64,000 bases of DNA from Paragemmobacter amnigenus (GTDB lineage Bacteria; Pseudomonadota; Alphaproteobacteria; Rhodobacterales; Rhodobacteraceae). Positions 33,003 to 41,668 of the stretch are shown here, one piece after another (position 1 is the first letter of the stretch; every line of letters starts with the position of its first letter). The position numbers and the translations under genes were made by a program. The stretch is from the NCBI RefSeq assembly GCF_009908265.2, contig NZ_JAAATX020000009.1:124001-188000 (forward strand), in the 5' to 3' direction. The notes under the pieces are model-generated. The model searched no databases and was not told the DNA's origin. It saw only the letters and a program-made list of their open reading frames with translations.

Positions 33003-33097
33003 ACCCTCAAACCAACCATTCTCTCACTTTCCTACTGGACATAGGTGGCAATGACAGCGCGCCAGACCGGCAGAGCGGCGCGTTTTAGGTTGGCAAT

Positions 33098-34276
33098 CTA
33101 TGTACCAACGCGAAGTTGGCCATGGCCAACTCTTGTCTTGGTGCAACCGGCTAGGATCCTCGAAAGGTAGCTATCAGGGTTTTTGACTTGGCCGATCTTG
33201 CAGGCCATTTGATCTGCCACCTGAATCGCCTCTGCCAGGCCAAGCAAAGACACCGCCCTACCCAGCAGAGCGCTGTCTATTCTCAGCATCTTACCAAATT
33301 CAAATAGCAGCTGTAGGAGGCCGTGTTCTGTGGTGGGGTGGTCTGGATAAAAGGCCGGGATTTCGGTCAAGCAAGCCCACAGCTCTGTCATCGAGCGCGG
33401 TAAGGCTTTTTTTGTATATGATTTTTGAGTCTCTTTGTGCCGGACATTTTGTCCGTCTGAGGCGGTCGTTTTGTTCGAGTTAGAAGACGGTGCTTGTTCT
33501 TGGCGTTGTTCGTGTTCCGGATCGTTGGCCGTGGCCAACTCTTCAAAATGCGGTACGCTTGGAGCGACTACCTTACTCTGCAGGATGCATTTAAGTCTGC
33601 TGATGACGCTGCTTGCTTGAAGTACAGTTACTCCGGTTCGACGCATAAAGTTGCGGGCAGCTTCGACGAACTCTAAGGCCTCGCCTTGCAGGCAAAGGGA
33701 GAGGCATTCACCGCGCAGTTTTTGGATGTAGGCTTTCATGCCTCGAAGTTCGTCGGCTTCCTGACGATGTTTCTGAGACAGTGCAAGGATTTCGCCAGAC
33801 CGTACGAGCAGGGGCGACAGGTCGATGCCAAACGCGCCGATGACTTTACCGTTGCGCATAATTGGGAATCGTTTGCCGTTGGAGCTGTCACGCCGTTGGA
33901 TCAGATTTGCAGTTTCAAGTTTCTCAAGGTGCCGCCGAAGTTGTCTGTCCGTTATGCCTTTCGCGCGAAAACATAAAGTGTCGTTGCAAGCGAACACGGT
34001 CAGCAGGGTGAGTGGCGTGATTGGGCTGTCATTCCCGGTTTTCGGGTCGTTGCAGGGAAGGCAGCTCAAGAGTGCGTCAAGCACAACGACTGAAGACGGT
34101 CGCAAGCCGAGTGCGCGACTTGTGGTGTTGACGGCCGCCATGAGCGCGCGCCGCGTTACAGGTGCGAAGTTTGGCTGCTGTTCGATCGTGCCAATACCGG
34201 CGAAAGAATCGAAGATTGAAGGCGCACAACTCAGCTGTGCCTCGACCTCGATGGTCGTGACTGCTTCTTGTTCCAT
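33098..34276 (-). CDS. repC: Plasmid replication initiator RepC
   Basis: 392 aa, normal for RepC. Recognised by LRPSSVVVLDALLSCLP, PLTLLTVFACNDTLCFRAKGITDRQLRRHLEKLETANLIQRRDSSNGKRFP and GAFGIDLSPLL (winged-helix N-terminal domain), and a C-terminal domain (PDHPTTEHGLLQLLFEFGKML). RepC opens the origin, which in repABC plasmids lies inside repC. It is separated from repB by 230 bp carrying the antisense RNA. Two parS-like palindromes fall within repC, one at its 3' end. Confidence 0.92.
   Translation of the reverse strand: MEQEAVTTIEVEAQLSCAPSIFDSFAGIGTIEQQPNFAPVTRRALMAAVNTTSRALGLRPSSVVVLDALLSCLPCNDPKTGNDSPITPLTLLTVFACNDTLCFRAKGITDRQLRRHLEKLETANLIQRRDSSNGKRFPIMRNGKVIGAFGIDLSPLLVRSGEILALSQKHRQEADELRGMKAYIQKLRGECLSLCLQGEALEFVEAARNFMRRTGVTVLQASSVISRLKCILQSKVVAPSVPHFEELATANDPEHEQRQEQAPSSNSNKTTASDGQNVRHKETQKSYTKKALPRSMTELWACLTEIPAFYPDHPTTEHGLLQLLFEFGKMLRIDSALLGRAVSLLGLAEAIQVADQMACKIGQVKNPDSYLSRILAGCTKTRVGHGQLRVGT
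33115..33130. promoter_or_regulatory. parS-like palindrome at repC 3' end
   Basis: GTTGGCCATGGCCAAC, a perfect 16-bp palindrome of the type bound by RepB in repABC plasmids. Confidence 0.7.
33524..33539. promoter_or_regulatory. parS-like palindrome inside repC
   Basis: GTTGGCCGTGGCCAAC, identical to the 33115 copy except for one central base. Confidence 0.6.
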
Positions 34277-34349
34277 CTGTTTTCAGACAGCAAAAGGATA
34301 CCGGTCACCGAAATCGGTGTTGCAGTGATTCGATTTTTTGGGTACCAAT

Positions 34350-34412
34350 AGATTGCGAGTAAATCGGGACCCTCTGGAGTGCTTCACCGCCTTCGGGGGG
34401 TTTCTTTTTGCG
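34350..34412 (+). ncRNA. repABC antisense ctRNA (inc RNA)
   Basis: repABC operons encode a short counter-transcribed RNA between repB and repC that limits repC expression and sets incompatibility. Here the plus strand has TTGCAG (34320) and TACCAA (34343) spaced by 17 bp as a promoter. A hairpin near 34385-34400 (ACCGCC-TTCG-GGGGGT) followed by TTCTTTTTG gives the terminator. Exact ends are estimated. Confidence 0.6.
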
Positions 34413-34457
34413 CTACGTCTGCCTCCTTTTTGATTGTTTCTTGTCTGTTTGATCAGG

Positions 34458-34473
34458 GTTGACCATGGCCAAC
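34458..34473. promoter_or_regulatory. parS-like palindrome between repB and repC
   Basis: GTTGACCATGGCCAAC, one mismatch from a perfect palindrome, with AGGG/CCCT extensions. Third copy of the RepB-type site. Confidence 0.7.
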
Positions 34474-34506
34474 CCTATAAAGATCAATCACTTAACCGTT
34501 TCGGCT

Positions 34507-35463
34507 TCATGATTTTTCTTTCCACTCCTTGTAGAGGCGCTCAAGCTGTGCCTCCACGAAGTTGATGAACCCGCGCTCCTTTTTGTCGGAAACCTCGATC
34601 AAAAGACGCTGGCCTTTGGACCTGAAAGCCACCGAAGTTGCGGGCATCTTGTTGAGCGGGGCAGGAGAGGGGCCCTTAGCGGCAGACTCCGCTGCGTTCT
34701 GCTCTGCATCCGCGACCTTCTGCAGCGCATCGATGACAGCGCTGAGCTTCTCGGCCGCAGTGCCTTCTTCAGGAACAAGCAAGAGGACAGAACTGTCGGA
34801 AGGTGCGTGTTCCGTTTTGACCAGACGACGCAGTTCCAGCCATGGGCGACGGCCTGCTTCATGCGCGGCGCCAATTTTGTAGATCACTGCGTCGGGCACG
34901 TCTCGGGCAACGCCAATCAGCTTGCTTAGCGTTCCCTTGTCGACAGCTAGCACATCGCCGATCTCGGCCCGGGTGAAGCCCTGGTCCTCCAGCTTGGTGG
35001 CAAAAATGGCTTGTTCGATGAAGCTGCGCTCTAGGCGCGCAGAGTTTTCCAGGGCCTGCGAGACAAGAGCCTCGCGGTGGTCCATTTCCTTGACATAAGC
35101 CTTGACCTTGATCCCAAGCACTCGGCACGCGGCAATTCTGCGGCGTCCGTAAACCACCTCATAGCGAGGGCCAGGGCCGCGGCGATAGCGGAGCAGAGCA
35201 GGGAGCTGTTGTCCTGATGTCCTGATGGACTCGATCAGATCATCGAGCCCTTCTGATACGTCAAAACGATCCGCGATTTCAGAATCGCCGATCTCATTGA
35301 CATCCACGTCCTGGGCCGCCTGTGCCGAGACCTGAGAAAGGACGTCTGACATGCTCTTCAGGGAACGAGGCGAGCTTTCGTCCACCTTCGACCCGGCCTC
35401 GGCAGCAATCAAAGGCTTTGAGCCCATTTGTGCTAGGCTCTTGGCAAGAAGATCACGCTTCAT
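34507..35463 (-). CDS. repB: Plasmid partitioning protein RepB (ParB family)
   Basis: 318 aa. ParB N-terminal region (LDDLIESIRTSGQQLPALLRYR; YEVVYGRRRIAACRVLGIKVKAYV; ALVSQALENSARLERSFIEQAIFA), an HTH (FTRAEIGDVLAVDKGTLSKLI) and the RepB C-terminal dimerisation region. Binds parS sites and works with RepA for segregation and autoregulation. Start overlaps the repA stop by 11 nt. Confidence 0.92.
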   Translation of the reverse strand: MKRDLLAKSLAQMGSKPLIAAEAGSKVDESSPRSLKSMSDVLSQVSAQAAQDVDVNEIGDSEIADRFDVSEGLDDLIESIRTSGQQLPALLRYRRGPGPRYEVVYGRRRIAACRVLGIKVKAYVKEMDHREALVSQALENSARLERSFIEQAIFATKLEDQGFTRAEIGDVLAVDKGTLSKLIGVARDVPDAVIYKIGAAHEAGRRPWLELRRLVKTEHAPSDSSVLLLVPEEGTAAEKLSAVIDALQKVADAEQNAAESAAKGPSPAPLNKMPATSVAFRSKGQRLLIEVSDKKERGFINFVEAQLERLYKEWKEKS

Positions 35464-36679
35464 TTGTGCCCCCTCGACCCCATGCTGACTGGATCATCTT
35501 CTCAATGTCATTTGAAAAGCTCATCACCGACTCTAGGGCTCGCTCATAAGTCTTTCGGTTCTTGGTCGTAGCGAGGTCCACTTCGAAGATTGTCTTCTGC
35601 GAAAGGCCGGCCTCGCTAACCGCCGAAGACTTCACGAAGGGCGTCTTGATCACACTCTCGCCTAGCAATTGCCTGAGCCATTCAGACAAGTCCTGCTGCG
35701 TGCTGATAGCGGTGTCGAAGCGCGTCAGGAGGTAGGCGAAATTGTCATACGCGCCGATGCCACCGTTCGAGTACAGGACTTCCAACACGCCCGACGCCAT
35801 CGTCAGGAACTGGCTGGCCGAGGCCAGGTCGACACGCTCAGGGATGATGGTCATGAGAAGCGACGTCGATGCACAGACCGCTGCCATCGTCAGATAGCCA
35901 AGCTGAGGCGGGCAGTCGATTAAAACGATGTCATAATCGTCTTCAACCTGTCGTAGCGAGTCGCGGATCCGATTGAAGAAGACGGGTTGTTCGCCACGGC
36001 TCAGCGCGGTTGGAGTTTCGGTTTCGAATTCCGAGAGCATGATCCCACCGGGCACTAGATCCAGGTTCGGGAAGTAGGTCTTGCGCAAAACGTCCACGAT
36101 TGGCACCCGGGACGTTTCGCCATCGTTGTAGCGAATTGCATCATACAGCGTGCCGCCGTGGCGGAAGTCGATCTCTGGCTGGTATCCAAAGAAGGTCGTC
36201 AGTGAGGCCTGAGGGTCTGCATCCACCAAACACACACGGTATCCACGCAGGGCGAGCCGCATCCCGAGAGTCACGGTGGTCGTAGTTTTGCTGGATCCGC
36301 CCTTGAAGTTGACGGTTGACCAGATTTGAAGCTTGTCACCTTGTCGCCGACCGGGAAGGAACTGAAACGGATCCTTTGCATTCTGAGCCAGAATGTTGCG
36401 GATCTGGAGGATGTTCTCGGCGGAATAAAGGCGCTTGTTACCCGGTCCCTGTTCGACTTCTGGAATTCTGCCGTCGAAATGCGCCTTGCGCAGATAGCCG
36501 TCGCTCACCCGCAACAACTCTCCGACCTCTGCGCTTGTGAAGGCGCGGAGTGTCTTTTCTTCCTTCGGTGCCAGAAAAAGCTTCGACATATGTTCAAGGG
36601 CTTCAGAAAGCCGCTCTGCGTCTGCCTTAAGCTTGTCATGCAACACTTGGTGCATCATCATTCGCCTGTCTCGAGACAT
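35453..36679 (-). CDS. repA: Plasmid partitioning ATPase RepA (ParA family)
   Basis: 408 aa. N-terminal HTH (FTSAEVGELLRVSDGYLRKAHFDGRIPEVE) then a ParA Walker ATPase: FKGGSSKTTTTV (deviant Walker A, ~125-136), CLVDADPQAS (A'), DYDIVLIDCPPQLG (Walker B). RepA represses the repABC operon and moves plasmid copies apart with RepB. The start at 36679 could instead be one of the three consecutive Met codons 6-8 residues later. First gene of the operon. Confidence 0.92.
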   Translation of the reverse strand: MSRDRRMMMHQVLHDKLKADAERLSEALEHMSKLFLAPKEEKTLRAFTSAEVGELLRVSDGYLRKAHFDGRIPEVEQGPGNKRLYSAENILQIRNILAQNAKDPFQFLPGRRQGDKLQIWSTVNFKGGSSKTTTTVTLGMRLALRGYRVCLVDADPQASLTTFFGYQPEIDFRHGGTLYDAIRYNDGETSRVPIVDVLRKTYFPNLDLVPGGIMLSEFETETPTALSRGEQPVFFNRIRDSLRQVEDDYDIVLIDCPPQLGYLTMAAVCASTSLLMTIIPERVDLASASQFLTMASGVLEVLYSNGGIGAYDNFAYLLTRFDTAISTQQDLSEWLRQLLGESVIKTPFVKSSAVSEAGLSQKTIFEVDLATTKNRKTYERALESVMSFSNDIEKMIQSAWGRGGTNEA

Positions 36680-37104
36680 CTCTTAAGCGTTACCCGTGAT
36701 CTACAGTCGATCGGTGCCAGCAGGAACGCAGTGGACGTCGTTTTCTTAGTTTTCGCGTTACAGATATGACGCCCGTCGGGAAGAAACTCAAGGCAAATCT
36801 TGCGCAGCTATCTTGTGCTTTCTGCCGACCATGGCACCATATGATGCGAAAAGGCTAAAGTAACCTGTTAAAGGTTGAGTGTAGGATATTGTAAAGATTA
36901 CAGAAAATGTTGCGAGACTTATCCACAGGACCCGACGCCCTTGAACCCACGCGTGATGCTTGGAAAATCTCTGACCAGGCTCAGTAACGCTGTAGCAGAC
37001 CTGACCACGGCAATCGTGTTCGCGTGAGCATCGCAAACGATTCTTCGTCTGAGCCCGTCGGTAGAATGCCTTTTGGCCTCATGGGCACCGAAAAGCGTTA
37101 CCTA
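36680..37104. other. Upstream region of repABC, no gene
   Basis: 425 bp, more AT-rich than neighbours, with no supported ORF. GCGTTAC occurs three times (about 36688, 36759, 37095), twice as AAGCGTTACC; one copy lies 6 bp before the repA start. Expected to hold the repA promoter and RepA operator. Confidence 0.5.
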
Positions 37105-37989
37105 CTACAACAGTCCCAACTTCTTCGCCCGCTCCAAGATCATCTTGACCGATGACGGCTCCCACTTGCTGCGGCCCCTAGGTGTCCGTTCGCGCATGGT
37201 CTCTAGCCGGTCGCAGATGCCTTGAAGAGTCATCTTGGGATCTGCGCCTTTGATGCCCGCGACGATGGCGGGCAGGCGGTCATCCTTGTCGGATGCGGTG
37301 GCGCGGGAAAGGATGGTGTCCGGCAGAAGGCCTTCGCGGACGAAGGTTTTGGTAGCACGGATCAGGCGGGGCAGGGACCAAGGCTGCGCCTCGCTTGGCA
37401 GACCTGAATTGACGATGCGCAGCACGTCTTCCCAAGGCAGGCCCGGTCTCAGACGGCGGACCTCGGGCACCCATTGGTCGGCATTGGCGTTCAGTTTCTG
37501 GAAATGGCTTTCCACTCGCGCGGCCCTTGCCTTGCGGATTGCCACGGGATCGCCCGCCTTTAGCCCCGGATTGCCACCAATCCGCCCTTCTGCCTTTGCA
37601 GATCGCAGCCCGGCCTTGGTGCGCTCGCGTATCAAGGCCCGTTCAAACTCCGCGGCTGCGCCCAGAACCTGCAGGGTAAACTTGCCCTGCGGCGACGCAG
37701 TGTCGATCGGATCTTGCAGCGACCGGAAATGGGCACCTTTCGCCTCCAGCCGCTCGATGATTTCCAAGAGGTGAGAAAGTGAACGGGCAAGGCGGTCGAT
37801 CCGAACCACGACGAGCGTATCGCCGATGCGCAGCTGATCCAGCACGCGCGCCAGAACTGGCCGCGTGCGACTGCCGCCAGATGCTTGTTCCTCCACGATT
37901 TCCACGCAGCCTGCGGAGCGCAGCTCCTGAACTTGGGGCAGGGCGGTTTGATCTTCGGTGGAAATACGCGCGTATCCGATGAGTGGCAC
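37105..37989 (-). CDS. Serine recombinase/resolvase
   Basis: 294 aa. Resolvase catalytic domain at 1-140: GYARISTEDQ (nucleophile Ser10), VVRIDRLARSLSHLL (catalytic arginines) and EFERALIRERTKAGL. A C-terminal extension of ~150 aa, longer than a simple Tn3 resolvase, ends KWEPSSVKMILERAKKLGLL. Position upstream of repABC suggests plasmid multimer resolution. Confidence 0.85.
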   Translation of the reverse strand: MPLIGYARISTEDQTALPQVQELRSAGCVEIVEEQASGGSRTRPVLARVLDQLRIGDTLVVVRIDRLARSLSHLLEIIERLEAKGAHFRSLQDPIDTASPQGKFTLQVLGAAAEFERALIRERTKAGLRSAKAEGRIGGNPGLKAGDPVAIRKARAARVESHFQKLNANADQWVPEVRRLRPGLPWEDVLRIVNSGLPSEAQPWSLPRLIRATKTFVREGLLPDTILSRATASDKDDRLPAIVAGIKGADPKMTLQGICDRLETMRERTPRGRSKWEPSSVKMILERAKKLGLL

Positions 37990-38173
37990 GGGGCAGGGGG
38001 TCTTTTTGCAATTACGGATGTCAGGAGTAAACGACCGATTGGCGAAGACAGTGGCTGCGGATGAGTTTTCTCATCCGAACTTAACCATCTGAATCTTGCG
38101 ACATAGGTGCGCCTTGACATGTTCAACCCAAGGCGCCATTTATCTAGCCAGATAGCTAGCTAGGTGATATGCC

Positions 38174-38416
38174 ATGTGGACTGTTCAGGATGCAAAAAAC
38201 AAGTTTAGCGCAGTCGTCGACGCGGCGTTGGCGGGAACGCCGCAAGCGGTCACGCGACGTGGCAAGCCTGCAGTGGTCATCCTGTCTGCGGATGAGTATC
38301 GCAGGCTGGTTGAAGGTGCCGTAAGGGCGCGAGAGAGCTTTGCAGAGCATCTGATGTCCTTTCCCGGCGGGGACGTCCCGCGCGCCACGGCCGTCCCGCG
38401 TGACGTAAGCTTCTGA
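38174..38416 (+). CDS. Phd/YefM-family antitoxin
   Basis: 80 aa. MWTVQDAKNKFSAVVDAALAGTPQAVTRRGKPAVVILSADEY is the classic Phd/YefM fold and the C-terminal part wraps the toxin. TGATG overlap with the PIN toxin. A repeat-rich promoter (CTAGCCAGATAGCTAGCTAG, 38143-38162) ends just before the gene and is the likely operator. Confidence 0.88.
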   Translation: MWTVQDAKNKFSAVVDAALAGTPQAVTRRGKPAVVILSADEYRRLVEGAVRARESFAEHLMSFPGGDVPRATAVPRDVSF

Positions 38417-38817
38417 TGTACATTCTCGACACCAACGTCATCTCAGCCGTGCGTCGTCCAGACCGCGCGCCCCAAGTGGCAGCCTGGCTACGTGGCAAGG
38501 CTGAACAGGACCTTTTCTTGAGTGTCATCACCTTGGGCGAAGTCGAGCGCGGCATTCGGCAGCAGGAGATACGAGACCCCGCGTTTGCAAACGACCTTCG
38601 CAACTGGCTTGATAGGACCGTCTTATTGTTTTCGGACCGTCTTCTCGCTTTTGAGGCCGAGGATGCGCGCATCTGGGGGCGGCTGTCGGCCGAGATCGGC
38701 CATGACGGCGCTGATCTGATGATCGCGGCATCAGCGCTACGCCATGGCGCTGTCGTCGTGACCGGGAACGTCAGTGACTTCGCACCGACCGGGGCTGCGA
38801 TCGAGAACCCGTTCTAG
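38416..38817 (+). CDS. PIN-domain toxin (VapC/FitB type)
   Basis: 133 aa. YILDTNVISAVRR (first Asp), ITLGEVERGI (Glu), DGADLMIAASALRHGAVVVTGNVSDF (second acidic cluster): complete PIN active site of the FitB/VapC group, a Mg-dependent RNase. Paired with the Phd-like antitoxin. Stabilises the plasmid by post-segregational killing. Confidence 0.9.
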   Translation: MYILDTNVISAVRRPDRAPQVAAWLRGKAEQDLFLSVITLGEVERGIRQQEIRDPAFANDLRNWLDRTVLLFSDRLLAFEAEDARIWGRLSAEIGHDGADLMIAASALRHGAVVVTGNVSDFAPTGAAIENPF

Positions 38818-38838
38818 ACGTCCTACAGATTTGGATAG

Positions 38839-38860
38839 GGCAGGGGGCTACAGCCCTGCC
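38839..38860. terminator. Hairpin between PIN toxin and integrase
   Basis: GGCAGGG (38839-38845) pairs with CCCTGCC (38854-38860), 8-nt loop. It sits between convergent genes and overlaps the last codons of the integrase. Confidence 0.5.
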
Positions 38861-39975
38861 GCCTTGGTCAGGTTCACCCGGAACCTGTCCCGGCGACGCT
38901 GATAGCGCCGCGTCATCTCGGCTGAGGCGTGGCCAAGCTGCTTCTGAACATAGCGCTCATCGACCTCGGCGCTGCTGGCAAGGCCTGCGCGCAAGGAATG
39001 GCCGGAGAAGAGGGCCAGCCGCTCTGCCTTTGACAGCTCGGGGCGCAGACCGGCGTCTTCGACGGTCTGCTTGATCAGTCGGGCGACGTGTTTGTCGGAG
39101 AGCCGCGCTCCGGTGGCCTTCAACCCGTTGCGACTGACCGCCACGAAGATCGGGCCGAAATCGATGCGGGCATAGTGCAGCCACTGGGTCAGGGCATGGA
39201 CCGGACAGGTCTGATCGGATGAGCCACGGGCGATCTCCACCTCCCGCCACCCGGTCTTGCCGCGAAGAGTGAGAAGGGCGCCGTCGTCCAGGATCTCGGC
39301 CCATCCGCCGCTATCGGGCGTGTCGTCTTTGCCGTGATCCAAAGACACGATCTCTGACCGGCGCAGGCCACCGGCAAAGCCGATCAGCAGCATCGCCCGA
39401 TCGCGCAGGCCCCGCAGATCATGGGGCAGGGTGGCCAGCATGTCGCGCAGGTCTTCCGGCAGGATCGCCTCCTTCTGCACCGGCGGCCGCGCGTGTTTGC
39501 GGCGGATGCCGGCCAGCACAGAGGCGATGTGGCGGTCCTTGCGGTCCAGCCTGTCGCCGCGTTGCGCATAGCCCCAGGCCAGGCCGGACAGCCGCCGTTC
39601 AATTGAGGAGACCGAGAGGGGTCGGGACGCCGACTGCGACGGGGCCTTGCCGCCCGGCGCTGCCAGATCGGCGATGTAGAGCCCGATCAGCTGGGACGAC
39701 GACGGGAGAGGGTGCACGCCGCGCATCCGGCACCAGCGGGCGAACTGTGCCCAATCCTTGGCGTAGGCCTTCAACGTGTTCTCTGACGCAGCTTGGCGCG
39801 CATAGTCCCGCGCTGTCTCGACCAGGCGGTCGAGCGTGCCCGAGCCGGCGACATGGGAGGGCAGGGCGATCGTGTCGCGCTCCATATCTGCGCTGTCGTC
39901 CCCTTCATGGCGATTGGGACGCTCCGGGGATTCTGAAAGCGATTTCTCGGGCGTTTCGGTCATGCCGATGAGCAT
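38848..39975 (-). CDS. Tyrosine recombinase/integrase
   Basis: 375 aa. Core-binding region at ~50-150 (YARQAASENTLKAYAKDWAQFARWC), catalytic Arg in GGLRRSEIVSLD, SGHSLRAGLASS (H-x-x-R), KQLGHASAEM and nucleophile Tyr in TRRYQRRRD. Plasmid/phage-type integrase that may act in dimer resolution or cassette capture. AAAGGAG lies only 2-3 nt before ATG 39975; ATG 39963 is an alternative start. Confidence 0.85.
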   Translation of the reverse strand: MLIGMTETPEKSLSESPERPNRHEGDDSADMERDTIALPSHVAGSGTLDRLVETARDYARQAASENTLKAYAKDWAQFARWCRMRGVHPLPSSSQLIGLYIADLAAPGGKAPSQSASRPLSVSSIERRLSGLAWGYAQRGDRLDRKDRHIASVLAGIRRKHARPPVQKEAILPEDLRDMLATLPHDLRGLRDRAMLLIGFAGGLRRSEIVSLDHGKDDTPDSGGWAEILDDGALLTLRGKTGWREVEIARGSSDQTCPVHALTQWLHYARIDFGPIFVAVSRNGLKATGARLSDKHVARLIKQTVEDAGLRPELSKAERLALFSGHSLRAGLASSAEVDERYVQKQLGHASAEMTRRYQRRRDRFRVNLTKAAGL

Positions 39976-40089
39976 ATCTCCTTTACGTCCGATAATGCAA
40001 TCTTATTGGACACAGTGGCGATCTGAAAGATGCGGCGCTATTTGCGCATTAGACTAGCCAAAACCGCCGCGACGGAATATCCTGCGTGC

Positions 40090-40977
40090 ATGAGAAAACC
40101 GCAGGCAAGGCCCTTTGAACTCCTGCCGATGCTGCCCCCGCTGCCGGGTTGGATCAGCGCGGCACCTACTGAGACCCTTGAGGCCGCAGCGTTCCGGTCC
40201 GGGGCTGCACTGGCGCACCTCTCTTTGGTAACCGCCGCACCGGATATGCCATTTGCCCTTTGGCGCGACCGACTGGCGCTGGAAGCGGCCGAGGTCTGCG
40301 TGGGCCTTGCAGGGCGTCGTGAGGGGGCCGGGGCCCTGCGCGATGCCCTGCATCTGACCAAGGCTGGTGATGATCCCGGTCCGGCGGGGCGGGTCCTGCG
40401 GCAGTGGTCGCGGGCAGTGGCGCGGCCGATTTCGGTCGCGCATCTGGTCAATGCGTTGGAAGGGATAGCAGCAGAGCGGATCGCACTTTGCCTTGATGCC
40501 ACCGGACCGACGCCGGTGGACCGCGCGGCGCAGGTCGTCGAGGCGGTTTTGACCGATCATCCGCAGATGGAGGTCGCCGCCCTGATCCTGGCCGATGCGG
40601 CGTTGGCAAGGTCGCTGGGGGCAACGCATGTGCTTCCACTTCTGGCGCTGACGCTCAAGCCCCGTGATCTGCGCCTGCGGGGCGATCATCTGCGGCTGGC
40701 CTGTCACCGCGCTGTGGTCTCGGCCGTCGGGCAGGCGCTGCCGCTGGCCGGCGATCTGGCCCGAGCGGCGGCCCGCCTTCGGGCAGTGGCCCCGAAGCTG
40801 CGAGCCAAGGCGGCGGGCCGGGCGGTCGATCTGTTCCTGTCGCGCGATGTACTGGCGCCAGGGGCATTGGCCTTCATGTCGGATCGGGCCGCGCGACGGC
40901 TCTGCGACCGACTGGTTGCGCTCGGCGCCGTGCGCGAACTGACTGGGCGGGACACGTTCCGCCTGTACGGGGTCTGA
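40090..40977 (+). CDS. DUF1403 family protein
   Basis: 295 aa. FRSGAALAHLSLV..A...MPFALWRDRLALEAAEVCVGLAGRREGAGALRDALHL matches DUF1403, a plasmid-associated family of unknown role in Rhodobacteraceae and Rhizobiales, followed by repeated Leu/Ala-rich helices. Start at ATG 40090 agrees with the family N-terminus; 20 upstream codons rejected. It is followed at 2 bp by scpB, so they may act together. Confidence 0.8.
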   Translation: MRKPQARPFELLPMLPPLPGWISAAPTETLEAAAFRSGAALAHLSLVTAAPDMPFALWRDRLALEAAEVCVGLAGRREGAGALRDALHLTKAGDDPGPAGRVLRQWSRAVARPISVAHLVNALEGIAAERIALCLDATGPTPVDRAAQVVEAVLTDHPQMEVAALILADAALARSLGATHVLPLLALTLKPRDLRLRGDHLRLACHRAVVSAVGQALPLAGDLARAAARLRAVAPKLRAKAAGRAVDLFLSRDVLAPGALAFMSDRAARRLCDRLVALGAVRELTGRDTFRLYGV

Positions 40978-40979
40978 GC

Positions 40980-41570
40980 ATGGGGCGGCGCGATGACACA
41001 GAACTTGACCGCGAACTGGCCGCTCTTCCCCCTGAGCTGCGCTGGCGGGAATGGATGCGCCGGATCGAGGCGGTGCTGTTTGCCAGTGCGACCCCTGTGG
41101 CGCGGGATGATCTGGCGCGGATCGTGGGGCAGGGGGCCTCGGTCGATCTGTTGATCGAGGATCTCACCGTCGATCTGGAAGGCCGACCCTATGAGGTGGC
41201 ACAGGCGGGCGCGGGATGGATGCTGCGCACGAGGCCCGCCTATGCCCCGGCGATCCGGGCGGCGGCGGATGTGGGGGGGCAGGCCCTGAACCTGGCGGAG
41301 TTCGATCTGGCCGTGCTGGCGGCGATTGCGTTTCACCAGCCGATCAGCCGCGACGGGTTAAAGGACATCTTCGGGAAAGAGATCAGCCGTGACCTGATCG
41401 GCCGACTTGCCGAGCGGGACCTGATCGGCACCGGCCCTCGCGAACCCCGCCGTGGCGCGCCTTATACCTTCGTCACGACCGGAACCTTCCTTGCCGCCTT
41501 CGGGCTGGCCTCCCTGCGCGATCTGCCGGACCCCGAGCAACTGGACGATGCGGGTTTGTCCGTGCCTTGA
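40980..41570 (+). CDS. scpB: ScpB-like segregation/condensation protein
   Basis: 196 aa. Winged-helix ScpB pattern: WMRRIEAVLFASATPVARDDLARIVG, AAIAFHQPISRDGLKDIFGKEISRDLIGRLAERDLI, PYTFVTTGTFLAAFGLASLRDLP. In chromosomes ScpB joins ScpA and SMC for condensation; plasmid copies paired with DUF1403 probably serve a plasmid-specific function. No scpA or smc nearby. Confidence 0.8.
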   Translation: MGRRDDTELDRELAALPPELRWREWMRRIEAVLFASATPVARDDLARIVGQGASVDLLIEDLTVDLEGRPYEVAQAGAGWMLRTRPAYAPAIRAAADVGGQALNLAEFDLAVLAAIAFHQPISRDGLKDIFGKEISRDLIGRLAERDLIGTGPREPRRGAPYTFVTTGTFLAAFGLASLRDLPDPEQLDDAGLSVP

Positions 41571-41668
41571 TTGTGGTCAGGCCACGTCGTCTTGCGCCGT
41601 TGTCCAGCGCACGCCGCCTTTCACCTTCTGTAACGATTTTTGGGCTTCTTGGAGCAAAAGGGGGTATC

